Positions 33,412 to 43,253 of a stretch of 64,000 bases of DNA are shown here, in pieces (the stretch's first letter is position 1; each line of letters starts with the position of its first letter). The position numbers were made by a program, and so were the translations under genes. Origin of the DNA: Oceanicaulis sp052055585 (GTDB lineage: Bacteria; Pseudomonadota; Alphaproteobacteria; Caulobacterales; Maricaulaceae); assembly GCF_052055585.1 (NCBI RefSeq), contig NZ_CP170485.1:682001-746000 (forward strand), given 5' to 3'. Below the pieces are notes generated by a model. The model was not told where the DNA came from. It searched no databases and saw nothing but the letters and a program-made list of their open reading frames with translations.

Positions 33412-34416
33412 CTAGCGACGGGGCGGCAGCGGCGGCCGGGGCGGGGTGCTCGGACCGCCTTCGAGCTCCTGGCCCTGTTCAGAATTGCGCCAGGCGTCGA
33501 GCCAGGTTTCCTTCTCGGCGCCGGTCAGTTCCCGACCATTGACCCAGACCCGGGTCTCGCCATCACGTTCGATGATGCGCACCTGACGGTCCTGATAGTG
33601 ATGGGCGTGGCGCGGGGCTTCCACATGGTGGTCCGGATGCCAGTCCGCACGCTCCTCACGCAGCTCGGCCAGGCTCTCTTCCAGCTCTTCCCGGGCTTCA
33701 CGCAGCTCTTCGCGATCCTGACGGGTGAGGGGCACCTGCTCACCGTCCTCGGTTTTCCAGCCACGCTCCAGCGTCCGGTCAATGGCGGCCAGGCCGGTTT
33801 CAAGCCCGGTCTCGGCGGCCATCAGCCCGGCCTGGGCGATTGATTCTGCATCAATGGAGATGGAGATGGCGCGGCGCTCGCTTTCTTCCGCGCGTTCCAT
33901 GGCCCGACGCGCCTGACGCTCGGCACGGCGTACATGGCGCTCGGCGTCGCGTTCTGCGCGCTCGGCTGCGCGTTCGGCCAGACGCTCGGCGCGTTCAGCA
34001 CGACGCTCGCTTTCCTCCACGATGACTTCGATACGGGCCTGGAGCGCTTCCTGATCGAGGTTGAGGCGATCAATGGCGATGTGGAAGCCAGAGCCTTCGG
34101 AGAACATGGCGGTGAGGGATTCGCCCAGCTCTTCCATTTCTTCCTCGAATTCCTCGATCTCATCCTGCGACCAGCTATGAGCGTCGAAATCAAAGTCGAG
34201 GGAGAGCGAGGCGGTGTCGCCATCCTCAAGCGCGTTCTCGATCACATGAATGGCGTGAGCGCCGTCACGCACGACAATGCGCTCGCCATTCACGATCAAC
34301 ACGTTCTGATGGCGATCATCATCGCGAGCGTACTCGGTTGCTGCGCCGGCAGAGGCGCATGCAACCAGAAGCGGGGCGGCGGTGACCGCAGCGGCGGTCG
34401 CGATCCAGTGTTTCAT
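33412..34416 (-). CDS. coiled-coil envelope lipoprotein
   Basis: 334 residues with a GGAGG site before the ATG. Signal/lipobox LLVAC with Cys at about residue 20 predicts a lipoprotein. Residues ~75-110 are strongly acidic (DEIEEFEEEMEELGE). Residues ~130-190 are a highly charged E/R/A coiled coil with short repeats (RAERAERLAERAAERAER), and a second coiled coil lies at ~235-265. The tail is His-rich (HPDHHVEAPRHAHHY) then proline-rich (TPPRPPLPPRR). It may be a periplasmic stress sensor or structural protein. No family recognised. Confidence 0.72.
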   Translation of the reverse strand: MKHWIATAAAVTAAPLLVACASAGAATEYARDDDRHQNVLIVNGERIVVRDGAHAIHVIENALEDGDTASLSLDFDFDAHSWSQDEIEEFEEEMEELGESLTAMFSEGSGFHIAIDRLNLDQEALQARIEVIVEESERRAERAERLAERAAERAERDAERHVRRAERQARRAMERAEESERRAISISIDAESIAQAGLMAAETGLETGLAAIDRTLERGWKTEDGEQVPLTRQDREELREAREELEESLAELREERADWHPDHHVEAPRHAHHYQDRQVRIIERDGETRVWVNGRELTGAEKETWLDAWRNSEQGQELEGGPSTPPRPPLPPRR

Positions 34417-34558
34417 GAGGTGTCCTCCCTGTTGCAGGCACTCTGCTACCGCTCGCCTTACAGCTGTGCGTCCGCGGGCTTAAGTTTTCGTCATATTGGT
34501 ATGCAACTGGACAGGCGCGCCGCCGGGCACTAGCAAGACCCTTGAGGGACAAGGCGGA

Positions 34559-35644
34559 ATGGCAATGATTTCACGACGCGGCGTATTGGCGGGCCTGGCG
34601 GCGCTTGGGGCGGCTCCGGCCTTTGCGGGCACAATCACACTCGATCAGTTGGTGGGCGAGAGCCTGATCCTCGGTTTTCTGGGCAGCACGCCGGACGCCG
34701 AGGGCGCGGACCGGATCGAGCGCGATCTGGCCGAGGGGCGCATCGGCGGCGTTCTGTTCCTGCGCCATAACGCCCGTACGCGCGAAGGCGTTCTGGGACT
34801 GGCGCAACGCTTTCGCGCCGCCGCGCCGAACGCCTGGCTCGCCATCGATCAGGAGGGCGGTTTCGTTCAGCGACTGACGGATGAGATGGGCTTTACCGAC
34901 ATACCCACCGCCGAACAGCTGCTGGATATGGGGCTGGAGAATGCCCGCCCCGTCTTTGCGCAAGCGGCGGCGGAGCTGGCCCGAAGCGGTTTCTCGATGA
35001 ACCTCGCGCCTGTCGCAGACCTTCAGCATGAGGGCAATCAGGTGATTGATCGCTGGGCCCGCGCCTTTGGCGATGATCCTGAAACCGTCGCCGCCTATTG
35101 CGGCGCCTTCATAGACGCCATGGAAGCGGAAGGCGTGGCCTGCGCTATCAAGCACTTCCCCGGTCACGGGCGCAGTGAAGGCGACAGCCATGACGGCTTT
35201 GTCGATATCACCCAGACCTGGGACGAGATCGAGGCTGCGCCCTTTGCGCGCCTGATCGATCAGGACAAGGCCCATCTGATCATGGGCGGGCACCTGATCA
35301 ACCGGCGGCTCGATCCCTCGGGCAATCCCGTCACGCTGTCAGCCCCGATCATTCAGGGCCTTTTGCGCGACCAGATGGGATATCAGGGCGCAGTGATCAC
35401 TGATGATCTCGATATGGGGGCGATCCGGAACCAGTATTCGCGCGAACAGGCGATCGTTCAGGCCCTTGCGGCGGGCAATGACCTTCTGTTGATCTCGAAC
35501 TCGGCGGATGCCGACCCGGATCTGTCGCGTCGTGCTGTGGACTGGGTCGGTGCCGCGCTGGATGATGGACGTCTGAGCCTTGAGCGTTTGTACGAAGCCA
35601 ACACCCATATTCACTCGCTGAAGACGCGCATCGGGCGGGGCTGA
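34559..35644 (+). CDS. nagZ: glycoside hydrolase family 3 beta-N-acetylhexosaminidase (NagZ-like)
   Basis: 361 residues from the ATG at 34559 behind AAGGCGG; the upstream ATG at 34496 adds non-signal sequence. Unlike cytoplasmic E. coli NagZ it has a Tat-like signal (MISRRGVLAGLAALGAAPAFA), so it is exported. The catalytic landmarks are intact: IDQEGGFVQRL, the KHFPGHGRSEGDSHDGF loop that carries the His/Asp general acid pair, and VITDDLDMGAI with the nucleophile Asp. It would release GlcNAc from peptidoglycan muropeptides, here in the periplasm. Next to a PagL-like gene (convergent). Confidence 0.9.
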   Translation: MAMISRRGVLAGLAALGAAPAFAGTITLDQLVGESLILGFLGSTPDAEGADRIERDLAEGRIGGVLFLRHNARTREGVLGLAQRFRAAAPNAWLAIDQEGGFVQRLTDEMGFTDIPTAEQLLDMGLENARPVFAQAAAELARSGFSMNLAPVADLQHEGNQVIDRWARAFGDDPETVAAYCGAFIDAMEAEGVACAIKHFPGHGRSEGDSHDGFVDITQTWDEIEAAPFARLIDQDKAHLIMGGHLINRRLDPSGNPVTLSAPIIQGLLRDQMGYQGAVITDDLDMGAIRNQYSREQAIVQALAAGNDLLLISNSADADPDLSRRAVDWVGAALDDGRLSLERLYEANTHIHSLKTRIGRG

Positions 35645-35663
35645 CCCCGCCCGTCCATCGCGT

Positions 35664-36233
35664 CTAGCGGAAGCGATAGCTCATCCGCAGGCCCAGCTCG
35701 TCCAGACCCTGATTGCGGCCGCTGCCAAGGATCTGGCCGTGGGAATGGTGTTCGTAGAACACGCCGGCGGACCATTGCTCGCTGATGGCGTAATCCAGCC
35801 CGAACCCGGTGCGGAACAGCCAGTCTGATCCCAGAAGGGCGCGGGTGTCCTTGATGCGCTGGGCTTCAACCGGGCCGTCGCGATCCGGATACACTTCCAG
35901 CACGCCGTCATTATAGCTCAGCCCGAACGAGAACTCGCCGCTCAAACGGTCAGTGAAGCCGTAATCCCAGGCGAGGCCCGCCGTGACCAGATTGGTATAG
36001 CCCTGGGTGCTGATGCTGGCGGACAGGAAGGGGCGCGGGGACCAGACCGGCTCCAGGAAATCCGGGCTTGCAAACAGCAGGTCGCCGACAATCTGCGGGC
36101 CATCCTCGGTGTGGTCGGTCAGGTCGTGCGCGGCGACGCCAAGGCGAATCTCTTCAATGCCGAAACCGGGGCTCTGGGCCTGAGCGGCGCTGGTGAGTGA
36201 CAGAGCGAAAAGCGCGGCGGCGATACGAAGCAT
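35664..36233 (-). CDS. pagL: PagL-type lipid A deacylase (acyloxyacyl hydrolase family)
   Basis: 189 residues from the ATG at 36233 behind AAGAGGT; longer upstream starts lie in the promoter region. Signal peptide LRIAAALFALSLTSAAQA. The mature protein is an eight-stranded outer-membrane barrel. The PagL signature is in YEHHSHGQILGSGRNQGLDE (positions ~160-180), with the catalytic His-Ser pair (HHS), and the final strand is LGLRMSYRFR. PagL removes the 3-O acyl chain from lipid A. Assignment from the HHS motif and barrel layout. Confidence 0.82.
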   Translation of the reverse strand: MLRIAAALFALSLTSAAQAQSPGFGIEEIRLGVAAHDLTDHTEDGPQIVGDLLFASPDFLEPVWSPRPFLSASISTQGYTNLVTAGLAWDYGFTDRLSGEFSFGLSYNDGVLEVYPDRDGPVEAQRIKDTRALLGSDWLFRTGFGLDYAISEQWSAGVFYEHHSHGQILGSGRNQGLDELGLRMSYRFR

Positions 36234-36447
36234 GTAAGAAACCTCTTGAATGGATATCCCTGACATACCGCCATGGTTAAACCTTGACCAGCCGTGTGAT
36301 GACAACCGTCGAGAACCATTGTGATCTGTTGCCTCGAAGTCGCTGGCGGCATCTGAGAGAAATCGCGTGTATGGACACAAAATAACGTGTGTGCAGGCAC
36401 GGTTTTAGTAGCTTGAGGGCGAAATCTGACTGGAATGGCTCACCGTG

Positions 36448-36930
36448 ATGAAACAAGACCGGCCTCGCTCCCCCAAGAAGACTGCTGTGATCGATTTGCG
36501 GCTGTCTGACGAGCTCAAGCAAGCCTTCGTGGCCCAGTGCCAGGAGGACAATGAGACCGTCAGCGGGGTCCTTCGCGGTTTCATCACCGCTCATCTAAGA
36601 GCGCGTGCAAAACAGAAAGCCGCTCAGCGGCTTCGAAGGAGTCTTCTGACCATGATTGAATCCCTGCGTATGATCCTGACCACTGGCGTCACCGGCGGCG
36701 GCGCCGTTGCGGCGGCTCTCATTCTGAGCCCGGTGGCCATTGAGGTGCTTTCAGACGCCCCTGTCGGCGGGCCGATCGTGTCCGCTGAAGCGCCGTCAGA
36801 GGGCGTGACGGTTGCTCTGTTCGAAGTGGCCCCGATTGCGCCGACGACGGGCCCTGAAGTCACGGCAATGTCTGAGGGGCAGAGCGACGGGCCGGTCTCC
36901 CTGTCGACACGGGTTGCCGCGTCGCTCTAG
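36448..36930 (+). CDS. ribbon-helix-helix / membrane-anchored hypothetical protein
   Basis: 160 residues from the ATG at 36448; a GTG directly before it (36445) is an alternative. Residues ~12-47 look like a ribbon-helix-helix DNA-binding fold (KTAVIDLRLSDELKQAFVAQ then VSGVLRGFITAHL). A basic helix follows (KQKAAQRLRRSLL), then one transmembrane-like helix at ~78-97 (TGGGAVAAALILSPVAIEVL) and a Ser/Pro/Glu-rich tail to the end. A membrane-tethered RHH protein would be unusual. The tail would be periplasmic if the helix spans the membrane. It is convergent with groEL. Confidence 0.65.
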   Translation: MKQDRPRSPKKTAVIDLRLSDELKQAFVAQCQEDNETVSGVLRGFITAHLRARAKQKAAQRLRRSLLTMIESLRMILTTGVTGGGAVAAALILSPVAIEVLSDAPVGGPIVSAEAPSEGVTVALFEVAPIAPTTGPEVTAMSEGQSDGPVSLSTRVAASL

Positions 36931-36945
36931 GGGCGGCGGCGCCAA

Positions 36946-36978
36946 ACAAAAAGGGCGGCTCCATCGAGCCGCCCTTTC
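36946..36978 (-). terminator. terminator of the groESL operon
   Basis: On the minus strand AAAGGGCGGCTC pairs with GAGCCGCCCTTT around GATG, followed by TTTGTTT. It is also shared with the convergent plus-strand gene. Confidence 0.85.
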
Positions 36979-37004
36979 CATTTGGTTGCGTGTGCAAGCG
37001 GAGC

Positions 37005-38645
<1,641 letters not shown>

Positions 38646-38697
38646 TGTTCGTCCCTATCTTTGAGTAGATGTCAGTCTTTGAGCGAATGCGCGGCGA

Positions 38698-38985
38698 TTA
38701 GCCGATCACGCCCAGGATGTCGGACTCTTTCATGATCAGCAGATCCTGACCTTCCAGAGCGATCTCGGTGCCGGACCATTTGCCGAACAGGATGCGGTCG
38801 CCGACCTTGACGTCCATGGCGATCAGCTCGCCCTTGTCGTCACGGGCGCCCGGGCCCACAGCCACGATTTCACCTTCTTGCGGTTTTTCCTTGGCGGTGT
38901 CGGGAATGATGATGCCGCCAGCGGTCTTGGATTCTTCCTCGACGCGCTTCACCACAACGCGGTCCTGGAGAGGACGAAAGTTCAT
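38698..38985 (-). CDS. groES: co-chaperonin GroES
   Basis: 95 residues from the ATG at 38985 (MNFRPLQDRVVVKRVEEE); a longer frame upstream runs into the promoter/CIRCE region. It caps the GroEL ring. The mobile loop is EEESKTAGGIIIPDTAKEKP (residues 17-36), with GEIVAVGPG and KVGDRILFGKWSGTEI following. Complete and canonical. First gene of the groESL operon, transcribed from a promoter at 39089-39117 with a CIRCE element between promoter and gene. Confidence 0.99.
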   Translation of the reverse strand: MNFRPLQDRVVVKRVEEESKTAGGIIIPDTAKEKPQEGEIVAVGPGARDDKGELIAMDVKVGDRILFGKWSGTEIALEGQDLLIMKESDILGVIG

Positions 38986-39053
38986 TGCCGGTACTCCGTT
39001 TTTGAGCTTTGGCTCGTGTGAGAACTGTTTGAGCGGACCAGGGGGCGAGGGCG

Positions 39054-39080
39054 TTAGCACTCTCTTGCCCTGGCTGCTAA
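39054..39080. promoter_or_regulatory. CIRCE element (HrcA operator), one degenerate arm
   Basis: Plus strand: TTAGCACTC, nine bases, GGCTGCTAA. The left arm is a perfect CIRCE arm; the other arm should be GAGTGCTAA and has two mismatches. It starts two bases after the predicted transcription start of groES, the classic position for HrcA repression. Confidence 0.9.
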
Positions 39081-39088
39081 CAGCGGCG

Positions 39089-39117
39089 GAGGTAAGAGGC
39101 TGGGCGCGAGGCGTCAA
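39089..39117 (-). promoter_or_regulatory. groESL promoter
   Basis: Minus strand: TTGACG (39117-39112), 17-bp spacer, TACCTC (39094-39089); the extended CTTGACG resembles a heat-shock -35. The predicted start is about 39082, immediately upstream of CIRCE. Confidence 0.6.
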
Positions 39118-39279
39118 GAGCGTCGGGCGACATTTTTCCGCCCATATTTTCAGCTTCTTCGGCGCTGGTTCAGACTGCGTTCATGCGCCCGTCGCGCATA
39201 GTTGTTAAGATAGAGCTATCTAGACGTGGAACTTTCAGAGTAGTTCTGCGTTTTAGGGGACGCTTACGGGAGAGATTTG

Positions 39280-39930
39280 ATGTTTCGTTCTTTGATCGCT
39301 GCTGCTCTGGCGCTTGGCCTGGCAGCTGCATGCACCACCACCGACCAGTACGGCAACGTGACCCGCAACAACACCGGCACCGGCATTCTCGCCGGCGCAG
39401 CCGCTGGCGCCCTTCTGGGCACGCTGGCGGGCGGTGATGACCGTCGCAACGCCCTGATTGGCGCAGGCGTGGGCGCCCTCGCGGGCGGCGGCGTCGGCAA
39501 TTATATGGACCGCCAGGAAAACGCGTTCCGCGAACGCCTTCGTGGTTCGGGCGTGACCGTGCGTCGCGTCGGCAATGACCTGTATCTGGTGATGCCGGGC
39601 GATGTGACCTTCGCCACCAACTCCGCTCAGATCGATGGCCGTTTCGGTCCGGTCCTGAACGATGTGGCTGACGTGCTGATGACCTATCCGGCCACCTATG
39701 TGGACGTGATCGGCCATGCCGACAGCGTGGGCGACGCCACCTACAACCAGACCCTGTCCGAGCGCCGGGCCAGCTCTGTCGCCGCCGAGCTGATTGCACG
39801 CGGCGTCATGCGCGACCGCCTGTATGTGGCCGGCATGGGCGAAAGCCAGCCGATCGCCTCCAACGACACCGACTCCGGCCGTGCGGCCAACCGTCGGGTC
39901 GAGATCAAGATCGCCCCGCACACCTCGTAA
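39280..39930 (+). CDS. OmpA-family lipoprotein with glycine-zipper
   Basis: 216 residues from the ATG at 39280 (a TTG precedes it); GGGAGAG upstream. Lipobox ALGLAAAC with Cys at about 18. A glycine-zipper region (GILAGAAAGALLGTLAGG, then GAGVGALAGGGVGNYMDRQE, residues ~35-85) is typical of membrane-inserting lipoproteins. The C-terminal OmpA-like domain (~100-216) has the peptidoglycan-binding motif DVIGHADSVGDATYNQTLSE-type loop (Asp and Arg, NQTLSERRASSVA) and ends RRVEIKIAPH. It anchors the outer membrane to peptidoglycan. Confidence 0.92.
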   Translation: MFRSLIAAALALGLAAACTTTDQYGNVTRNNTGTGILAGAAAGALLGTLAGGDDRRNALIGAGVGALAGGGVGNYMDRQENAFRERLRGSGVTVRRVGNDLYLVMPGDVTFATNSAQIDGRFGPVLNDVADVLMTYPATYVDVIGHADSVGDATYNQTLSERRASSVAAELIARGVMRDRLYVAGMGESQPIASNDTDSGRAANRRVEIKIAPHTS

Positions 39931-39959
39931 GCCACGAGGCGGGAGACCGCGATTAACCG

Positions 39960-39997
39960 AAGGCGCGTCCGCATGTGCGGGCGCGCCTTTGTTTTTT
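39960..39997 (+). terminator. terminator after OmpA-like lipoprotein gene
   Basis: AAGGCGCG, one base, CCGC, loop ATGT, GCGG, one base, CGCGCCTT, then TGTTTTTT. Strong bipartite hairpin with a T tract. Confidence 0.9.
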
Positions 39998-40126
39998 CCG
40001 TTTGTCCACGGCTCACAGCGTTAACGTTCTGACAAGTCCGGTTAACGCAGCTTATGATCGCTGAAATGAGTGTGATTCGTTGCGCTTAGGCCGAGCGGGC
40101 CAAAGCAGCGACATTCAGGAGCGACG

Positions 40127-41374
40127 ATGCCGCGCGCAAGCGACATATTGGTGATCTTAACCTATGCGATGGTCGCCATCGTCGCCGCGCTCGCGTTTGA
40201 CCGGTTCGGGCTGATGTCGGCCGAGCTCGCCTGGATGATGGGCGCGCTGGTCTTCCTGATTGGCGGGCAGGTCCACGCCTCGGTCGCCCGCGCTGAAGAG
40301 CGCAAGGTCTTTGAAGACGAGATCCACCAGCTCAAGGCCGCAAACCTGACCATGCTGGATGAGTTGAGTGCGGCGCAGGACCGGATCGACGCGCTGGCGG
40401 AGACCGCCACGGCCAGCCCGTCAGCGCCGGTAGTTGAAGCGCCTGCCGCCCTTGAGCTCAACCAGCCACTTGCCGCGTCCAGCGGCGATGCGCATGGCGC
40501 CGATGAGCGTCTGGTTGCAGAAATCCTTGCCAGGCTTGACGGCGGTCGGGGCGCTCCGATGGAAGCCCAGGCCCCGGATGCGGCCGATCTGGTGCGCCGG
40601 GCGCTCGATGATAACCGCGTCGATCTGTATCTCCAGCCGGTCGTCGGCCTGCCCCAGCGTCGCACCTATTTCTACGAAGGTTATACTCGCATCCGTGACG
40701 AGAGCGGGCAGGTCATTGCGCCGGTCACTTTCCTGAAGGCGGCGGAAGAAGCGGGTCTCATCACGGATGTGGACAATCTTCTGCTGCTGCGTTGCGTGCA
40801 GATCGTACGCCGCCTGACCAAATCCGACCGCCGTGTCGGCGTGTTCTGCAATGTCTCGATCCGCTCGCTTGCCGATGAAGATTTCTTCCCGGCCTTCCTC
40901 GATTTCCTGCGCCGCAATTCCGATCTGGCGGGCGCGCTGATCTTTGAAATGCCGCGCGCCCAGTTCGAGAACCGTTCCGCGCTCGCCGCTCGCAACATGG
41001 CGCGTCTGGCCGATTTCGGCTTTCGCTTCTCGATTGATCAGGTCAATGACCTCAACATTGATCTCGCCGAGCTGCAACGCGCGGGCGTGCGCTTCATCAA
41101 GGTGGCGGGTGACCGCCTGATCGCCGCCGCCCATGGCGCCGAGCCCATCGCCGGGCGTGAGCCGGGCGCCCTGCGTCCTGAAGACGTGGCGGGCCTGTTT
41201 GCGCGTTATGGCGTGGATCTGGTGGCCGAGAAGATTGAATCTGAAAGCACCGTGGTCGAGGTTCTCGACCTCGATGTCGCCTACGCTCAGGGCCATCTCT
41301 TCGGTGCGCCGCGTCCGGTGCGCGATGAAGTGATCAGCGAAGCGGACAACAAGCTCCGCCGCGCCGCGGGCTAA
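40127..41374 (+). CDS. tipF: TipF-like degenerate EAL-domain protein (flagellum positioning)
   Basis: 415 residues behind AGGAG. Two N-terminal transmembrane helices (about residues 8-24 and 32-48), then a coiled-coil linker (EDEIHQLKAANLTMLDELSAAQD), then a C-terminal EAL-type domain (~150-400). The catalytic EAL is replaced by YEGYTR, and other metal ligands are also changed (FEMPRAQFENR, FSIDQVNDLN), so a phosphodiesterase role is unlikely. This layout is that of TipF, the Caulobacter c-di-GMP receptor that recruits flagellar components to the new pole. The podJ-like gene at the window start fits such a polar-development genome. Identification from architecture. Confidence 0.75.
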   Translation: MPRASDILVILTYAMVAIVAALAFDRFGLMSAELAWMMGALVFLIGGQVHASVARAEERKVFEDEIHQLKAANLTMLDELSAAQDRIDALAETATASPSAPVVEAPAALELNQPLAASSGDAHGADERLVAEILARLDGGRGAPMEAQAPDAADLVRRALDDNRVDLYLQPVVGLPQRRTYFYEGYTRIRDESGQVIAPVTFLKAAEEAGLITDVDNLLLLRCVQIVRRLTKSDRRVGVFCNVSIRSLADEDFFPAFLDFLRRNSDLAGALIFEMPRAQFENRSALAARNMARLADFGFRFSIDQVNDLNIDLAELQRAGVRFIKVAGDRLIAAAHGAEPIAGREPGALRPEDVAGLFARYGVDLVAEKIESESTVVEVLDLDVAYAQGHLFGAPRPVRDEVISEADNKLRRAAG

Positions 41375-41422
41375 GCCGATTTAGCCGTTGACCGTCTGGC
41401 GGGGCTCACCTAGTCCACAGCC

Positions 41423-42271
41423 ATGACCCAATTCCCCCGCCTTTCCGACCTCGCCGCCGATTACGACGCCATACTGTGTGATGTCTGGGGCGTCATCCGT
41501 GATGGCTCCGACCTTCTGCCCGAAGCGCTCGACGCCCTGCGCCAGTATCGCGCCCAGGGCGGGGTGGTGGTCCTCGTCTCCAATTCGCCACGCCGGGCCG
41601 CCTCGCTGGAAACCTTCCTGCATCAGATGGGGGCGGGCGAGGATGTGTGGGACGCAGCAGTCAGCTCGGGCGAGGCGACCCATGCGCTTTTAAAGACGCG
41701 CGCGCCGGGCCCGGCCTTCAAGCTGGGGCCGGATACCGATGATGCGCTCTATCGCGATACGGGGCTGGAGTTTGCGAAACTGGAAGACGCCGCCTTCATC
41801 TCCTGCACGGGCCTGTTTGACTGGTCCAAAGAGACGCCGGAGGACTATACGGACCTTCTGACCGAGGCGAAATTGCGTCGGCTCGACATGATCTGCGCCA
41901 ATCCCGACATCGTGGTCCAGTTCGGCGACGGGCTGCGTTATTGCGCGGGAGCGCTGGCGGCGAAATACGAGGCGCTGGGCGGCAGGGTGATCATGGCGGG
42001 CAAACCCCATCCGCCGATCTATGACCTCGCTTATCGCGAGATCGAGCGCCTGCGCGGTGAAGCCGTGGACAAGGCCCGCATTCTGGCGATTGGTGATGGC
42101 CCGATCACCGATATCAAGGGCGCGCAGGCCGAGGGCGTGGATGCCCTGTTCATTGCGGGCGGCATTCTGGCTGAGCAGTTCGGCGGCGCCTTTGACGCTG
42201 ACAAAGCGGCCGCCCTCCTGAAGGAAGACGGCCACGATGCGCGCTATTGTGCGCCCAAGCTGGTCTGGTGA
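41423..42271 (+). CDS. HAD-superfamily subfamily IIA phosphatase (TIGR01459 type)
   Basis: 282 residues. Motif I is CDVWGVIRDG (nucleophile Asp at about 19, with the second Asp of the DxWGVxxxG pattern). Motif II is VLVSNSPRR, the Lys motif III lies in MAGKPHPPIYDLAY, and motif IV is AIGDGPITDIKGAQAEG. The order with a cap between II and III is that of NagD-like IIA phosphatases. Substrate unknown. Follows tipF by 48 bp on the same strand without a clear ribosome site. Ends directly against the convergent SIMPL gene. Confidence 0.9.
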   Translation: MTQFPRLSDLAADYDAILCDVWGVIRDGSDLLPEALDALRQYRAQGGVVVLVSNSPRRAASLETFLHQMGAGEDVWDAAVSSGEATHALLKTRAPGPAFKLGPDTDDALYRDTGLEFAKLEDAAFISCTGLFDWSKETPEDYTDLLTEAKLRRLDMICANPDIVVQFGDGLRYCAGALAAKYEALGGRVIMAGKPHPPIYDLAYREIERLRGEAVDKARILAIGDGPITDIKGAQAEGVDALFIAGGILAEQFGGAFDADKAAALLKEDGHDARYCAPKLVW

Positions 42272-42994
42272 TCAGCCGTCGATTTCCCAGGCGCCGTTGA
42301 CGGTGATGGACACCACCAGCTCGCCGCCCGAAACCGGGGTAGCGCTGTCTTCCATGACCATGGCGCGCGAGAACATCACCGGCTGGGGCGCATAGCCGCC
42401 GCTTTCAGAGAAGTTCAGAAGGCGAGTCACGCTGAAACCGGCCGCTTCCGCGTACAGGTCGCGGGTCGCGTATAGCTCGGCCACCGCGCGGCGACGCGCT
42501 TCGGCTTCGGCCTCATCGGCTTCAGAGCTTGAGAAGGTGACGCCGTTAAGCGAGTTGGCGCCCGCCTCGAACAGGGCGTCAATCGCCGGGCCGACAGCGT
42601 CCACCCCGCGCACCAGTGCGGTCACGGTGTTCTGGGCGCTATAGCCGGTGATCTGGCGCGTGCCGCCATCGCGCGACGAAACCTGCGAATAGATCGGGCT
42701 GACATTGAGCTGGCTGGTCTGGATGTCGCGCGCTTCAACACCGGCTTCATCAAGCGCCGCGAACACTGCCTGCATGCGTTGGGAATTGGCGCGCAGGGCC
42801 TCGGCTGCGGTGCGGGCCTCGGTCACCACGCCCGCAGAGACCTGAGCCTGGTCCGGGCTGATGCGAACTTCGCCCGTGGCGGACAGGTTCAGTTGCGCGA
42901 TCTGTTGCTCGGCGGGGGCGGTCTGCGCCAGCGCCTGCGCGGGCAGGACGGTGGAGCCCAGCAGGGCGACGGTCAGAAATGCGGTGCGGATCAT
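42272..42994 (-). CDS. periplasmic SIMPL-domain (DUF541) protein
   Basis: 240 residues with signal peptide MIRTAFLTVALLGSTVLPAQALAQ. The mature part is the SIMPL fold: ATGEVRISPDQAQVSAGVVTEA, DIQTSQLNVSPIYS, GYSAQNTVTALVR, GANSLNGVTFSSSEADEAEAEARRRAV, and C-terminal SGGELVVSITVNGAWEID. SIMPL proteins occur in the periplasm and are linked to envelope or oxidative stress; their molecular role is not clear. GGGAG before the ATG. The stop codon is adjacent to the convergent HAD gene. Confidence 0.88.
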   Translation of the reverse strand: MIRTAFLTVALLGSTVLPAQALAQTAPAEQQIAQLNLSATGEVRISPDQAQVSAGVVTEARTAAEALRANSQRMQAVFAALDEAGVEARDIQTSQLNVSPIYSQVSSRDGGTRQITGYSAQNTVTALVRGVDAVGPAIDALFEAGANSLNGVTFSSSEADEAEAEARRRAVAELYATRDLYAEAAGFSVTRLLNFSESGGYAPQPVMFSRAMVMEDSATPVSGGELVVSITVNGAWEIDG

Positions 42995-43173
42995 AATAGC
43001 TCTCCCAGTGTGTGTTTAACCAATCAAAGCGCCGACAAGCGACAGGGTCATGACCGAAACGCGGTTCTTTGATGGCCGTTCCCTGAACATCCGTTCAGCT
43101 GCGCTTCGCCGTCATCCCTGCTTTGCCAAGTTCGCTTCACGCGCTATCAAACACACAAGCTGATTTTCTCAGC

Positions 43174-43250
43174 GGGCCTGTAGCTCAATTGGTTAGAGCC
43201 GGCGGCTCATAACCGCTTGGTTGGGGGTTCGAGTCCCTCCGGGCCCACCA
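43174..43250 (+). tRNA. tRNA with CAU anticodon, probably tRNA-Ile2
   Basis: 77 nt folding as a complete cloverleaf: acceptor GGGCCTG / CGGGCCC, D stem GCTC/GAGC, anticodon stem GGCGG/CCGCT with loop CTCATAA, T arm GGGGG-TTCGAGT-CCCTC, encoded 3' ACCA. The CAU anticodon fits Met, initiator Met or Ile2 (lysidine-modified). The G1-C72 pair excludes the initiator pattern. The CTTGGTT variable region resembles E. coli Ile2 more than Met, so tRNA-Ile2 is favoured over elongator Met. Confidence 0.95.
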
Positions 43251-43253
43251 TTT

